Below, one piece after another: positions 42,755 through 50,442 of a stretch of 64,000 nucleotides of DNA (position 1 is its first letter; every line of letters starts with the position of its first letter). The notes beneath the pieces were generated by a model. That model made no database searches. It was not told the origin of the DNA and worked only from the letters and a program-made list of their open reading frames with translations. This DNA is from Bog-473 sp963809715 (GTDB taxonomy: Bacteria > Actinomycetota > Acidimicrobiia > Acidimicrobiales > RAAP-2): NCBI GenBank assembly GCA_963809715.1, contig CAWEKO010000005.1, forward strand, positions 248,001 to 312,000. Direction: 5' to 3'. The translations under genes were made by a program, and so were the position numbers.

Positions 42755-43744
42755 ATGGCCGACGCCTTTCCGACCCGCCGCCTGCGCCGGTTGCGCCGCA
42801 CGCCCGCCCTGCGGCGGTTGGTGGCCGAGGCACGTCTCGATGTCGACGATCTGGTGGCACCGCTCTTCGTGCGCGAGGGCGCCGCATCCCCCGTGCCGAT
42901 CGCCTCCATGCCGGGCGAGGTCCAGCACACGCTGGACTCGTTGACGGTCGAGGCCAAACGCCTGGTCTCGCTCGGCATTCCCGGGTTGATCCTCTTCGGC
43001 GTGCCCGAGTACAAGGACGCGCAAGGCAGCGGGGCCTGGGACCCGCGCGGTGTGGTGCAGGTGGCGCTGCGCACGCTGCGGGCCGCCATCGGCGACGAGC
43101 TGGTGCTGATGGCCGACCTCTGCCTCGACGAGTACACGGACCACGGGCATTGCGGCGTGCTCGGCCCCTCGGGCGAGGTGCTGAACGACGCCACGCTCGA
43201 GCTCTACCAGCGCGTTGCCCTTGCCCAGGCGCAGGCGGGCGCCGATGTGGTGGCTCCGAGCGGCATGATGGACGGTCAGGTGGCCGCCATCCGCGCCGCG
43301 CTCGACGGTGCGGGACACGATCAGGTGGGAATCCTGGCCTACGCCTCGAAGTACGCGTCGGCGCTCTACGGCCCCTTCCGCGACGCCGTCGAGGTGACGA
43401 TCGCCGGCGGGGGCGACCGGCTGGCCTATCAGCAGGACCCGCGCAACCTTCGCGAGGCTCTGGCCGAGATTGCCCAGGACGTCGCCGAGGGCGCGGACAT
43501 GATCATGGTCAAGCCGGCGATGACATCGCTCGACGTGCTGGCCCTGGCCCGCCGCGAAGTATCCCTGCCTCTGGCGGCGTACCACGTGAGTGGTGAGTTC
43601 GCCATGGTGAAGGCGGCTGCGGCCGCCGGGTGGATCGACGGTCCGGCCGTGGCCCTCGAGCAGCTGACCGTGCTGAAGCGGGCGGGCGCCGACTTCGTGC
43701 TCACCTACTTCGCAGCCGATGTGGCCGAGGTCCTCAATGGCTGA
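42755..43744 (+). CDS. hemB: porphobilinogen synthase (delta-aminolevulinate dehydratase)
   Basis: About 329 aa; condenses two 5-aminolevulinate. Start RRLRRLRRTPALRRLVAEAR and LVAPLFVREG are standard. The metal-site loop reads ADLCLDEYTDHGHCGVLG: the first and third Cys of the zinc site are kept, the middle one is Asp. The two active-site Lys are in YASKYASALYGPFRD (near 199) and MVKPAMTSLD (near 252). SGEFAMVKAAA follows. The stop overlaps the hemL start by eight bases. ATG at 42755 is chosen at the first in-frame ATG of the conserved opening. Confidence 0.95.
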   Translation: MADAFPTRRLRRLRRTPALRRLVAEARLDVDDLVAPLFVREGAASPVPIASMPGEVQHTLDSLTVEAKRLVSLGIPGLILFGVPEYKDAQGSGAWDPRGVVQVALRTLRAAIGDELVLMADLCLDEYTDHGHCGVLGPSGEVLNDATLELYQRVALAQAQAGADVVAPSGMMDGQVAAIRAALDGAGHDQVGILAYASKYASALYGPFRDAVEVTIAGGGDRLAYQQDPRNLREALAEIAQDVAEGADMIMVKPAMTSLDVLALARREVSLPLAAYHVSGEFAMVKAAAAAGWIDGPAVALEQLTVLKRAGADFVLTYFAADVAEVLNG

Positions 43745-45035
43745 GGCCCGGGCCAGCAACGCCGAGTGGTTCGCCCGGGCCCGGCGCGTCATCCCGGGCG
43801 GCGTCGACTCGCCGGTGCGATCGTTCGCCTCGGTCGGGGGCACTCCCTACACCGTCGTTTCCGGTCAGGGTCCCTACGTGGTCGACGCCGAAGGCATCCG
43901 CTACATCGACCTCGTCCAGTCCTACGGCGCCGTCCTGCTCGGCCACGCCCATCCCGTGGTGACCACGGCGATCAACGCAGCCGCCGCGGCGGGCACGACC
44001 TTCGGGGCACCCACCCCGGGCGAGGTGCTCCTGGCCGAGGCGATCTGTGCCCGGGTGCCCGGCTGCGAGCAGGTGCGCCTCGTGTCGTCCGGCACCGAGG
44101 CCGCCATGAGCGCGGTACGTCTGGCCCGGGGGGCCACCGGCCGGGACCGGGTGATCAAATTCGACGGCTGCTACCACGGGCACTCCGACGGGCTGCTGGC
44201 CGGCGGGGGCAGCGGGGTGGCCATGCTCGGCCTGCCCGGGTCGGCCGGAGTGCCGGCCGGTGCGGTGGCCGACACCGTGGTGGCGCCCTACAACGTGGTG
44301 CCCGACGTGGACGACACCGTGGCGTGCGTGATCGTCGAGGCGGTGGCGGCCAACATGAACCTGGTGACGCCCGCGCCCGGCTTCCTGGCCGGCCTGCGTG
44401 CCGCGTGCGACGCGACCGGCGCGCTGTTGATCTTCGACGAGGTGATCACCGGTTTCCGGCTGGGCCCCGGCGGAGCCACGGCCTGGTCGGGGGTGACGCC
44501 GGACCTGTGGTGCTTCGGCAAGGTGATCGGGGGCGGTCTGCCGGTCGGCGCGTTCGGCGGCCGGACCGAGCTGCTGGCGACGCTGGCCCCGGGCGGCCCG
44601 GTGTACCAGGCGGGCACGCTCTCGGGCAATCCGTTGGCTACGGCGGCCGGGTTGGCCGTGCTGGACGAGGTGGGACCGGCCGAGTACGACGCGCTGGGCG
44701 CCCGAGTGGGCGTCTGGGCCAAGGAGCTGGAGTCGGCCATCGCCGGTGGCGGCCTGGCGGTGGCCGCGCCGGCCGTGGGCCCGCTGGTCGGACTCTTCCT
44801 GGCGCCGGCGTCGGAGGGCCCGATCACCACGCCGACCGACTACGTATCGGCCAAGGTCTTGGCGGGTAACGGCACCTACGGCGCCTTCTTCCACGCCATG
44901 CTGCGCCGTGGCGTGGCGCTGGCGCCGGGGCCCTATGAAGTCCTCTTCCCCGGTCTGGCCCATGACGACGCGGTGCTGGCCCGGGTGGTCGAGGCGGCGG
45001 GCGAGGCGGCGGCGGAGGTCAGCCGAGCGGGTTGA
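43737..45035 (+). CDS. hemL: glutamate-1-semialdehyde 2,1-aminomutase
   Basis: About 432-aa PLP enzyme making 5-aminolevulinate from glutamate-1-semialdehyde. It begins ARRVIPGGVDSPVRSFASVG, the family signature. RLVSSGTEAAMSAVRLARG, KFDGCYHGHSDGLL, LIFDEVITGFRLGPGGA and the PLP Lys in CFGKVIGGGLPVGAFGG (near 262) follow, with YQAGTLSGNPLATAAG after. Ends the hem cluster, overlapping hemB by eight bases. With hemA, hemC, cobA/hemD and hemB the path from Glu-tRNA to uroporphyrinogen III is complete here; later heme genes are absent. Confidence 0.95.
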   Translation: MAEARASNAEWFARARRVIPGGVDSPVRSFASVGGTPYTVVSGQGPYVVDAEGIRYIDLVQSYGAVLLGHAHPVVTTAINAAAAAGTTFGAPTPGEVLLAEAICARVPGCEQVRLVSSGTEAAMSAVRLARGATGRDRVIKFDGCYHGHSDGLLAGGGSGVAMLGLPGSAGVPAGAVADTVVAPYNVVPDVDDTVACVIVEAVAANMNLVTPAPGFLAGLRAACDATGALLIFDEVITGFRLGPGGATAWSGVTPDLWCFGKVIGGGLPVGAFGGRTELLATLAPGGPVYQAGTLSGNPLATAAGLAVLDEVGPAEYDALGARVGVWAKELESAIAGGGLAVAAPAVGPLVGLFLAPASEGPITTPTDYVSAKVLAGNGTYGAFFHAMLRRGVALAPGPYEVLFPGLAHDDAVLARVVEAAGEAAAEVSRAG

Positions 45036-45132
45036 GCCTCGGCCGAGGCGGCAATCTGGCCGCCGCTTCTCGGGGTTGACCGACGGCTACCGGACGTGGA
45101 CCCCTGACCGCACGCTTGGAAGACTGCACTCC

Positions 45133-45612
45133 ATGGAGCACCGCTGGCCCGAGGCATTCACCGCACTGCGCTCCGGCGTCGGCTGTCCCATGTGTGCGCG
45201 GCCCGAGCAGGATCTGACGCCGTTCGGGGCACGGTTCTTCGTGGGTGAGTGGTCCGACGCCGTGCTCGGTCGTCACCCGGTGCGCCCGGGCTACGCCTAC
45301 GTCATCTGGAAGGGCCGCCACGTGACGGAGCCGCACGAGTTGGCTCCCGCCGAGGCCGCAGGCTTCTGGTCCGAGGTGGCGCGGGTGGCCCGCGCCGTCG
45401 AGGAGCGCTACCGGCCCACCAAGATGAACTGGCTCCACCTGGGCAACGGGGTGCCCCACCTCCACGTCCATCTGGTGCCCCGCGCACCCGACGACCCGAA
45501 CGCCGGCGGACCGGTCGAGGCGGAGGACTTCGAGCAGAGCCGGGTGGCACCGCTCGGCGACGACGTGTTGCGCGCCGAGGCCGCTGTGTTGCACGCGATG
45601 GTCGAGCCCTGA
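45133..45612 (+). CDS. HIT-family protein
   Basis: 159 aa. A zinc-like pair CPMCARPEQD near residue 20 and the histidine triad HLHVHLVPR near 112 (H-x-H-x-H) place it in the HIT superfamily of nucleotide hydrolases/transferases. GYAYVIWKGRHVTEPHELA and MNWLHLGNGVPHLHVH are typical blocks. The substrate is likely a nucleoside phosphoramidate or dinucleotide. The ATG at 45133 is preferred; the longer open frame overlaps hemL out of register. Confidence 0.87.
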   Translation: MEHRWPEAFTALRSGVGCPMCARPEQDLTPFGARFFVGEWSDAVLGRHPVRPGYAYVIWKGRHVTEPHELAPAEAAGFWSEVARVARAVEERYRPTKMNWLHLGNGVPHLHVHLVPRAPDDPNAGGPVEAEDFEQSRVAPLGDDVLRAEAAVLHAMVEP

Positions 45613-45643
45613 CGCACCCGGCGGGCGAGGCGCCGGCCTTCGG

Positions 45644-45649
45644 TACGCT
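45644..45649 (+). promoter_or_regulatory. -10-like hexamer before the APH-like gene
   Basis: TACGCT, eight bases before the GTG at 45658, in the 45-bp gap after the HIT gene; suggests a leaderless transcript. Confidence 0.4.
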
Positions 45650-45657
45650 CGCAGGTC

Positions 45658-46422
45658 GTGGAGTTGCTGGCCGAGGGACGGAACGCCGAAGTCTTCGCGT
45701 ACGGCGACGGCCGCGTGCTCAAGCTCGACCGGCCCGAGTGGTCGGGACTCTCGCCGTTCGAAGGCGAGATGCTCGAGCTCTTGGCGGGAGCCGGGCTGCC
45801 CGTGGCCCGATCTCACGGTGCCGTCACCGTCGACGGCCGGACCGGGGTCGTGCTCGATCGCATCGACGGCGTGCCACTGAGCGAGGTCCTCGCGGCGGCG
45901 GAAGGAGCCGAGGTCGAGCAGCTTGCCGAGCGCTTCGTCGAACTCCAGTGGCGGCTCAACTTCACCACGGTGCCCGGGCTCCCGCCGTTGGTCCCACGGC
46001 TTCGCGTCGAGCTCGAATCGACCCTCGGCGAGGCCGGCCAGCGCGCCGAGTTGTTGGCCAGACTCGATGAGCTCGACGACGGCACGCTGGGTGTCCTCCA
46101 TTACGACTTCCACCCCGACAACCTGCTCGTCACCCCCGACGACCGCTGGATCGTCATCGACTGGCTGACCGTGGCCGCCGGTCCCGCGCCGGCCGACCTG
46201 GCCCGGACCCTGGTGCTCTGGGGACAGCGGCCGACCGAACCGGCGGCCACCTTCATGAGGGCGGTACGCCGGCTCGGTGCCGAACAGCGCGGTCTCGACG
46301 ACGACGCACTCGACGACTGGGTGCGCATCGCGGCGGCCGGGCGACTGGGCGAGGGCTTCGAGGGCGCCGAGGCCGAGTGGTTGCGCCGGGTGACCGCCGG
46401 TTCGCTGCGGCTCTTCGTCTGA
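45658..46422 (+). CDS. aminoglycoside-phosphotransferase-fold kinase
   Basis: 254 aa. An N-lobe with LLAEGRNAEVFAYGDGRVLK (nucleotide loop and Lys) is followed by the catalytic loop LHYDFHPDNLLVTPDDRW near residue 155 and the metal Asp in IVIDWLTVAAGPAPADLART. These are the HGD-x-H-x-x-N and DWE-like motifs of APH/choline-kinase proteins. No evidence for drug modification; many such genes phosphorylate sugars or small metabolites. Its stop overlaps the methyltransferase ATG by one base. Confidence 0.85.
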   Translation: MELLAEGRNAEVFAYGDGRVLKLDRPEWSGLSPFEGEMLELLAGAGLPVARSHGAVTVDGRTGVVLDRIDGVPLSEVLAAAEGAEVEQLAERFVELQWRLNFTTVPGLPPLVPRLRVELESTLGEAGQRAELLARLDELDDGTLGVLHYDFHPDNLLVTPDDRWIVIDWLTVAAGPAPADLARTLVLWGQRPTEPAATFMRAVRRLGAEQRGLDDDALDDWVRIAAAGRLGEGFEGAEAEWLRRVTAGSLRLFV

Positions 46423-47219
46423 TGCCGGCCGGCGCCTTCGAGGGTGCGGCGGCCTACTACGTGCAGGGGCGACCGCCCTACTCACCCGAACTGCCTGACG
46501 TCCTGCGGGACGAGCTCGGGCTCGACGGCTCGGGCCGCCTGCTCGATGTCGGCTGTGGGCCCGGCATCCTGACGCTGTGGCTGGCCGATCTCTTTGCCGA
46601 CGTCATCGGGCTCGACCCCGAACCCGAGATGCTCGGCGAGGCGCGACGACGCGCCGCGGCAGCGGATCGCTCAGACATCCGATGGATCGAAGGCACGGCC
46701 GAGGAGATCGGCCGGCTCGAGGTGGCGCCCTGCCGGGCCGTGACCTTCGGGCAGTCGTTCCACCGCACCGACCGCCGGCGCGCGGCCGAGGCCGTCTACG
46801 ACGCGCTCGGGCCGGGCGGTGCCATCGTCCTGGTCAGTCACGCGGTCGAGGGACGACCGGTGCCGTCGAGCCCGGGGCCGCCCCCGATTCCCCACGACGA
46901 GATCGGCCGGTTGATTCAGCGCTACCTGGGCTCGCCCGCTGCGGGCGCACCCGTCGAGCGCTGGGAGGATTCGCTGCGCCGGACCCGCTTCGGCGAACCG
47001 CGGACCGTCTTCGCACCGGGCGTGCCCGACTACCTCCGGGACGAGGACTCCGTCGTGGCCAACTTCTTCTCCATGTCGACCTCGGCCCCGCCGCGCTTCG
47101 GCCCGCGGCGAGGGGAGTTCGAGGCAGAGCTGCGGGCGCTGCTCCGTGCCTACTCACCCGGCGGGCTCTTCTGGGACTGGCCGGGCGACACCGAGATCGT
47201 GCTGGCCGTGCGGGCCTGA
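46422..47219 (+). CDS. class I SAM-dependent methyltransferase
   Basis: About 265 aa. Motif I GRLLDVGCGPGILTLWLADL near residue 40, the acidic end of strand 2 in VIGLDPEPEMLGEARRRAAA, and RWIEGTAEEIGRL as motif II lie in order. AVTFGQSFHRTDRRRAAEAVYDALGPGGAIVLV resembles ubiquinone/menaquinone-like and trans-aconitate methyltransferases. The substrate is unknown. The ATG at 46422 overlaps the kinase TGA, so the pair is coupled; it is convergent with the reductase gene. Confidence 0.87.
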   Translation: MPAGAFEGAAAYYVQGRPPYSPELPDVLRDELGLDGSGRLLDVGCGPGILTLWLADLFADVIGLDPEPEMLGEARRRAAAADRSDIRWIEGTAEEIGRLEVAPCRAVTFGQSFHRTDRRRAAEAVYDALGPGGAIVLVSHAVEGRPVPSSPGPPPIPHDEIGRLIQRYLGSPAAGAPVERWEDSLRRTRFGEPRTVFAPGVPDYLRDEDSVVANFFSMSTSAPPRFGPRRGEFEAELRALLRAYSPGGLFWDWPGDTEIVLAVRA

Positions 47220-47227
47220 GCTGCGGC

Positions 47228-48817
47228 TCAGGCGGCGGGATTCTCGAGGCCGCCCGAATCGGGCAACAGCCGCGAGACGAGCTCGAGGGCCCGGTAGCCG
47301 ACCTCGGCCGGTCCACTGGCGTCGGGGCGCATCAGGTTGGCCATGATGCGCAAAAGGGTGTTCATCAAGAGCTCGGAACGCATGCCGAGGCTCACGCAGA
47401 GCCGCATTGCCTCGGGGTGCGAGATGAGATGCACGAACGTCCGGGCCACCTTGTAATAGGGCCCGTAGGCGGCGTTGAGCTCCCGTTCGTAGTCCTCGAG
47501 GGCGGCTGCGCCCTCCCCGGTCATGGCATGGCCCAGCGCGGCGGCGGCCAGCCGGCCCGTCTCGTAGGCATAGGCGATGCCCTCGCCGTTGAACGGGTTG
47601 ATCACCCCGCCGGCGTCGCCGGCGATGAGGACGTTGCCCCCGGCGCGTGGGCCGACCGAGAGGCCCATGGGCAGCTTGCCACCCGTCGGCGGCCCACAGC
47701 TCGTCTCGGGGCTCAGGCCCCACGACGCCGGGGCGTAGCCGACGAAGGCGTCCATGAGGTGCGAGGTGTTCACGCCCTTCCAGCGGGCGTCGGTGGACAG
47801 GAGCCCGACTCCGACGTTGACCCGGCCGTCGCCCATGGGGAAGATCCAGCCGTAGCCGGGGACCACGTTGCCCTCGGCGTCGCGGATGTCGAGGTGGGAC
47901 TCGATGAACGCGTCGTCGTGGCGCTCGGAGCGGTAGTAGCCGCGCAGGGCCATGCCCATGGGCAGCTCGCGCCGGCGCGTCGTGCCCAGCATCCGGCCCA
48001 CCCGTGAGTTCGAGCCGTCGGCCACCACCACGTAGCGGGCCCGGACGGGCCGGCCCTCGCGGGAGCCCTTCTCCTTGACCAGCACCCCGCTCAGGGTGGC
48101 CAGCGAGCCGGGGCCCGACGCCGACTCGACCACGATGGGCGCGGTGACCTCGGTGCCCTGGAGCAGGGTGGCTCCGGCCTCGACCGCCCGCCCGGCCACC
48201 AGGCCGTCGAGGTCGTGGCGGGTGATGGTGTAGCCGTGGCTGGGGAAGTGCGGGTGCTCGGGCCACTGCATCTCCATGGAGTGACCGAAGCCGTAGGCCC
48301 GCAACCCGGTGTAGCGGTGCGAGGACCCGGCCACCGCGTCCTCGAGTCCCATGTCGGCCAGCTGGCGTACCGCGCGGGGCGTGAGCCCGTCGCCACAGGT
48401 CTTCTCACGGGGAAAGACCTTCTTCTCCACGACGCAGACGTCCCAGCCGGCCTGGGCCAACCAGTAGCCGCAGGAGGAGCCGGCCGGCCCGGCGCCCACC
48501 ACCACCACGTCGTAGACGTGCTCGGCCGGGACCGGCCGGGCGGCGGCGCTCGCGGCCGCGGGCTCGGGGCCCGCCCCGGTCTCGTGGGTCGGCGCACTGG
48601 TCGGAGCCGTCTCCTTGGTCGCGGCCGCCTTCTTGGCCGCCGCCGTCTTCTTGGTCGGGCTCGCCTTCTTGGTCGCGGCCGCCTTCTTGGCCGCCGCCGT
48701 CTTCTTGGTCGGGCTCGCCCTCTTGGCTGACACCGCCTTCTTGGCCGCCGCCGTCTTCTTGGCCGGGCTCGCCTTCTTGGCCGGTCCGGTGGGAGGGGTC
48801 TCGTCGGGAGCCGTCAC
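47228..48817 (-). CDS. geranylgeranyl-reductase-family flavoprotein with histone H1-like N-terminal tail
   Basis: About 529 aa. Residues about 100-525 are a GG-reductase/FixC-type FAD enzyme: VVVVGAGPAGSSCGYWLAQ, VVEKKVFPREKTCGDGLTPR, RYVVVADGSNSRVGR, and IAGDAGGVINPFNGEGIAYA. Relatives beside nuo in actinobacteria reduce isoprenoid double bonds, for example of menaquinone (MenJ-type); that role is inferred from context. Residues 14-67 are three 18-residue repeats (KKASPxKKTAAAKKAxxx) of Lys/Ala/Pro like a histone H1 tail, absent from usual family members. GTG start at 48817 (TACGAT six bases upstream), divergent from nuoA by 87 bp. Confidence 0.9.
   Translation of the reverse strand: MTAPDETPPTGPAKKASPAKKTAAAKKAVSAKRASPTKKTAAAKKAAATKKASPTKKTAAAKKAAATKETAPTSAPTHETGAGPEPAAASAAARPVPAEHVYDVVVVGAGPAGSSCGYWLAQAGWDVCVVEKKVFPREKTCGDGLTPRAVRQLADMGLEDAVAGSSHRYTGLRAYGFGHSMEMQWPEHPHFPSHGYTITRHDLDGLVAGRAVEAGATLLQGTEVTAPIVVESASGPGSLATLSGVLVKEKGSREGRPVRARYVVVADGSNSRVGRMLGTTRRRELPMGMALRGYYRSERHDDAFIESHLDIRDAEGNVVPGYGWIFPMGDGRVNVGVGLLSTDARWKGVNTSHLMDAFVGYAPASWGLSPETSCGPPTGGKLPMGLSVGPRAGGNVLIAGDAGGVINPFNGEGIAYAYETGRLAAAALGHAMTGEGAAALEDYERELNAAYGPYYKVARTFVHLISHPEAMRLCVSLGMRSELLMNTLLRIMANLMRPDASGPAEVGYRALELVSRLLPDSGGLENPAA
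48617..48778 (-). repeat. three 54-bp coding repeats (Lys/Ala/Pro tail)
   Basis: Codes for residues 14-31, 32-49 and 50-67 of the reductase: KKASPAKKTAAAKKAVSA, KRASPTKKTAAAKKAAAT and KKASPTKKTAAAKKAAAT. Near-identical at the DNA level, so likely to have grown by slippage or unequal exchange. Confidence 0.9.
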
Positions 48818-48823
48818 GAGGGC

Positions 48824-48829
48824 ATCGTA
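48824..48829 (-). promoter_or_regulatory. -10-like hexamer, leaderless reductase gene
   Basis: TACGAT on the minus strand, six bases before the GTG at 48817. It shares the 87-bp divergent space with the nuoA promoter; TAGAAA at 48890-48895, nine bases before the nuoA GTG, is a weaker counterpart on the plus strand. Confidence 0.4.
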
Positions 48830-48904
48830 GGTCTGCCGCGTAGGGCGTCTGACCAGCAGGCGGATGTGCCCTGGCTTGGAGTCGCATGGTAGAAACGGAT
48901 CACC

Positions 48905-49360
48905 GTGGACCAGTACCTCCCGATCCTGATCATGGCCATTCTTGCCCTCGCCTTCACGGTGTTCTCGCTCGTGTCGTCGGCCATGCTGGCACCGAAGAAG
49001 AAGCCGACCGCAGCCAAGTTGGCGCCCTACGAGTGCGGCATCGTGCCCAACGATGAGCCGCCACAGAGGTTTCCCGTCCGTTTCTACCTGGTGTCGATGA
49101 TCTTCATCATCTTCGACATCGAGATCGTGTTCCTCTACCCCTGGGCGGTGGTCTTTCACCAGATCGCCACGTTCGGCCTGATCGAGGTCATCGTGTTCGC
49201 CGCCGTGGTGTTCGTGTCCTTCGTCTACCTCATCTCCAACGGCGCGCTCACCTGGGGCCCGGCGAGGAGCTTGCAATCGGGCATGCCCAGCCGCACCTCG
49301 GAGTCGACCATCACTCGCATCAGTGCGGCTCGCCCGAATCCTCCGGGTGAGGCGGCCTGA
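48905..49360 (+). CDS. nuoA: NADH-quinone oxidoreductase subunit A
   Basis: 151 aa, three membrane helices (residues about 5-27, 60-85, 92-112). The conserved loop KLAPYECGIVPNDEPPQRFP near 38-57 and FYLVSMIFIIFDIEIVFLYPW are standard NuoA. The C-terminal 35 residues (TSESTITRISAARPNPPG) extend beyond most homologues. GTG start, first gene of the nuo operon; nuoB follows after 3 bp. Part of the proton-pumping membrane arm of complex I. Confidence 0.95.
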   Translation: MDQYLPILIMAILALAFTVFSLVSSAMLAPKKKPTAAKLAPYECGIVPNDEPPQRFPVRFYLVSMIFIIFDIEIVFLYPWAVVFHQIATFGLIEVIVFAAVVFVSFVYLISNGALTWGPARSLQSGMPSRTSESTITRISAARPNPPGEAA

Positions 49361-49363
49361 GGA

Positions 49364-49924
49364 ATGGGGATCGAGGACCTCCAGCACAATTTCCTGACCG
49401 GTCGCCTCGAGGACATGGTCAAGTGGGCCCGGCGCAACAGCGTGTGGCCCGCCACCTTCGGCCTGGCCTGCTGTGCCATTGAGATGATGTCGGTCGGGGC
49501 CGCCGACTACGACATCAGTCGGTTGGGCATGGAGGTCTTCCGGGCCTCGCCCCGCCAGGCCGACCTCATGATCGTGGCCGGACGGGTCTCCCAGAAGATG
49601 GCCCCGGTGCTGCGTCAGGTCTACGACCAGATGATGGAGCCCAAGTGGGTCATCTCCATGGGCGTCTGCGCCTCGACCGGCGGCATGTTCAACAACTACG
49701 CCATCGTGCAAGGAGTCGACCAGATCGTGCCGGTCGACGTCTACGCCCCCGGGTGCCCGCCCTCACCAGAAACACTGTTGCACGCCATCTTGACCTTGCA
49801 CGAGAAGATCCGCACCGGGGAGATCACCCGCCGACCCGGCTCGACGGTCCCGGCCGGCGAGCAGGCCACCGGCGGTTGGACGCCGACCGTGCCCGACGCC
49901 GTCCGGGTGGCCACGCCACGGTGA
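49364..49924 (+). CDS. nuoB: NADH-quinone oxidoreductase subunit B
   Basis: 186 aa, peripheral-arm subunit carrying the terminal [4Fe-4S] cluster N2, which hands electrons to quinone. Cys ligands are visible in FGLACCAIEMMS (adjacent pair), ISMGVCASTGGMF and YAPGCPPSPE. EVFRASPRQADLMIVAGRVS and VYDQMMEPKWVISMGVC are invariant blocks. ATG start three bases after nuoA. Its stop overlaps the GTG of nuoC by four bases. Confidence 0.96.
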   Translation: MGIEDLQHNFLTGRLEDMVKWARRNSVWPATFGLACCAIEMMSVGAADYDISRLGMEVFRASPRQADLMIVAGRVSQKMAPVLRQVYDQMMEPKWVISMGVCASTGGMFNNYAIVQGVDQIVPVDVYAPGCPPSPETLLHAILTLHEKIRTGEITRRPGSTVPAGEQATGGWTPTVPDAVRVATPR

Positions 49925-50442
49925 GCGACGCCGCCTCGACTGCCGCTCCGGCCGTGGCGCCCTCGAACGTTCTCCCCGAGGTGCCGCGCCTGCCCGACCG
50001 CCTGGTCGACCAGCTGGCCTTTCCCGGCCGCGACACCTACCGGCTCATGGTGGCCGCCTTCCGCGACGCCGGCTTCGAGACCTGCTCGGACCTCTGTGCG
50101 GTTGACTACCTGACCCACCCGGGCCGCTCGCTGCCCGACGGGGTCAGACCCGAGCGCTTCGAGGTCGTGGTCAACCTGCTCTCGCTCTCCATGCGCCAAC
50201 GTGTGCGGATCCGGGTGCAGGTGCCCGAATCGGACCCCACGGTCGAGTCCATCACCCACGTCTACCCCGGCGTCGACGCCATGGAGCGCGAGGCCTACGA
50301 CCTGGTCGGCATCCTCTTTTCCGGCCACCCCGACATGACCCGCATCCTCATGCCCGAGGAATGGGAGGGACACCCCCTGCGCAAGGACTACGGCGTCGGG
50401 CGGGTACCCGTGCAGTTCAAGGAAGCGCCGGGACCGCGATGA
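49921..50442 (+). CDS. nuoC: NADH-quinone oxidoreductase subunit C
   Basis: About 173 aa, 30-kDa subunit of the peripheral arm. FEVVVNLLSLSMRQRVRIRV and the signature THVYPGVDAMEREAYDLVGI, followed by FSGHPDMTRILMPEEWEGHP and LRKDY near residue 155, identify it. GTG start overlaps nuoB; stop overlaps nuoD ATG. It helps dock NuoD and NuoB near the quinone site. Not fused to nuoD, unlike in E. coli. Confidence 0.95.
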   Translation: MSDAASTAAPAVAPSNVLPEVPRLPDRLVDQLAFPGRDTYRLMVAAFRDAGFETCSDLCAVDYLTHPGRSLPDGVRPERFEVVVNLLSLSMRQRVRIRVQVPESDPTVESITHVYPGVDAMEREAYDLVGILFSGHPDMTRILMPEEWEGHPLRKDYGVGRVPVQFKEAPGPR

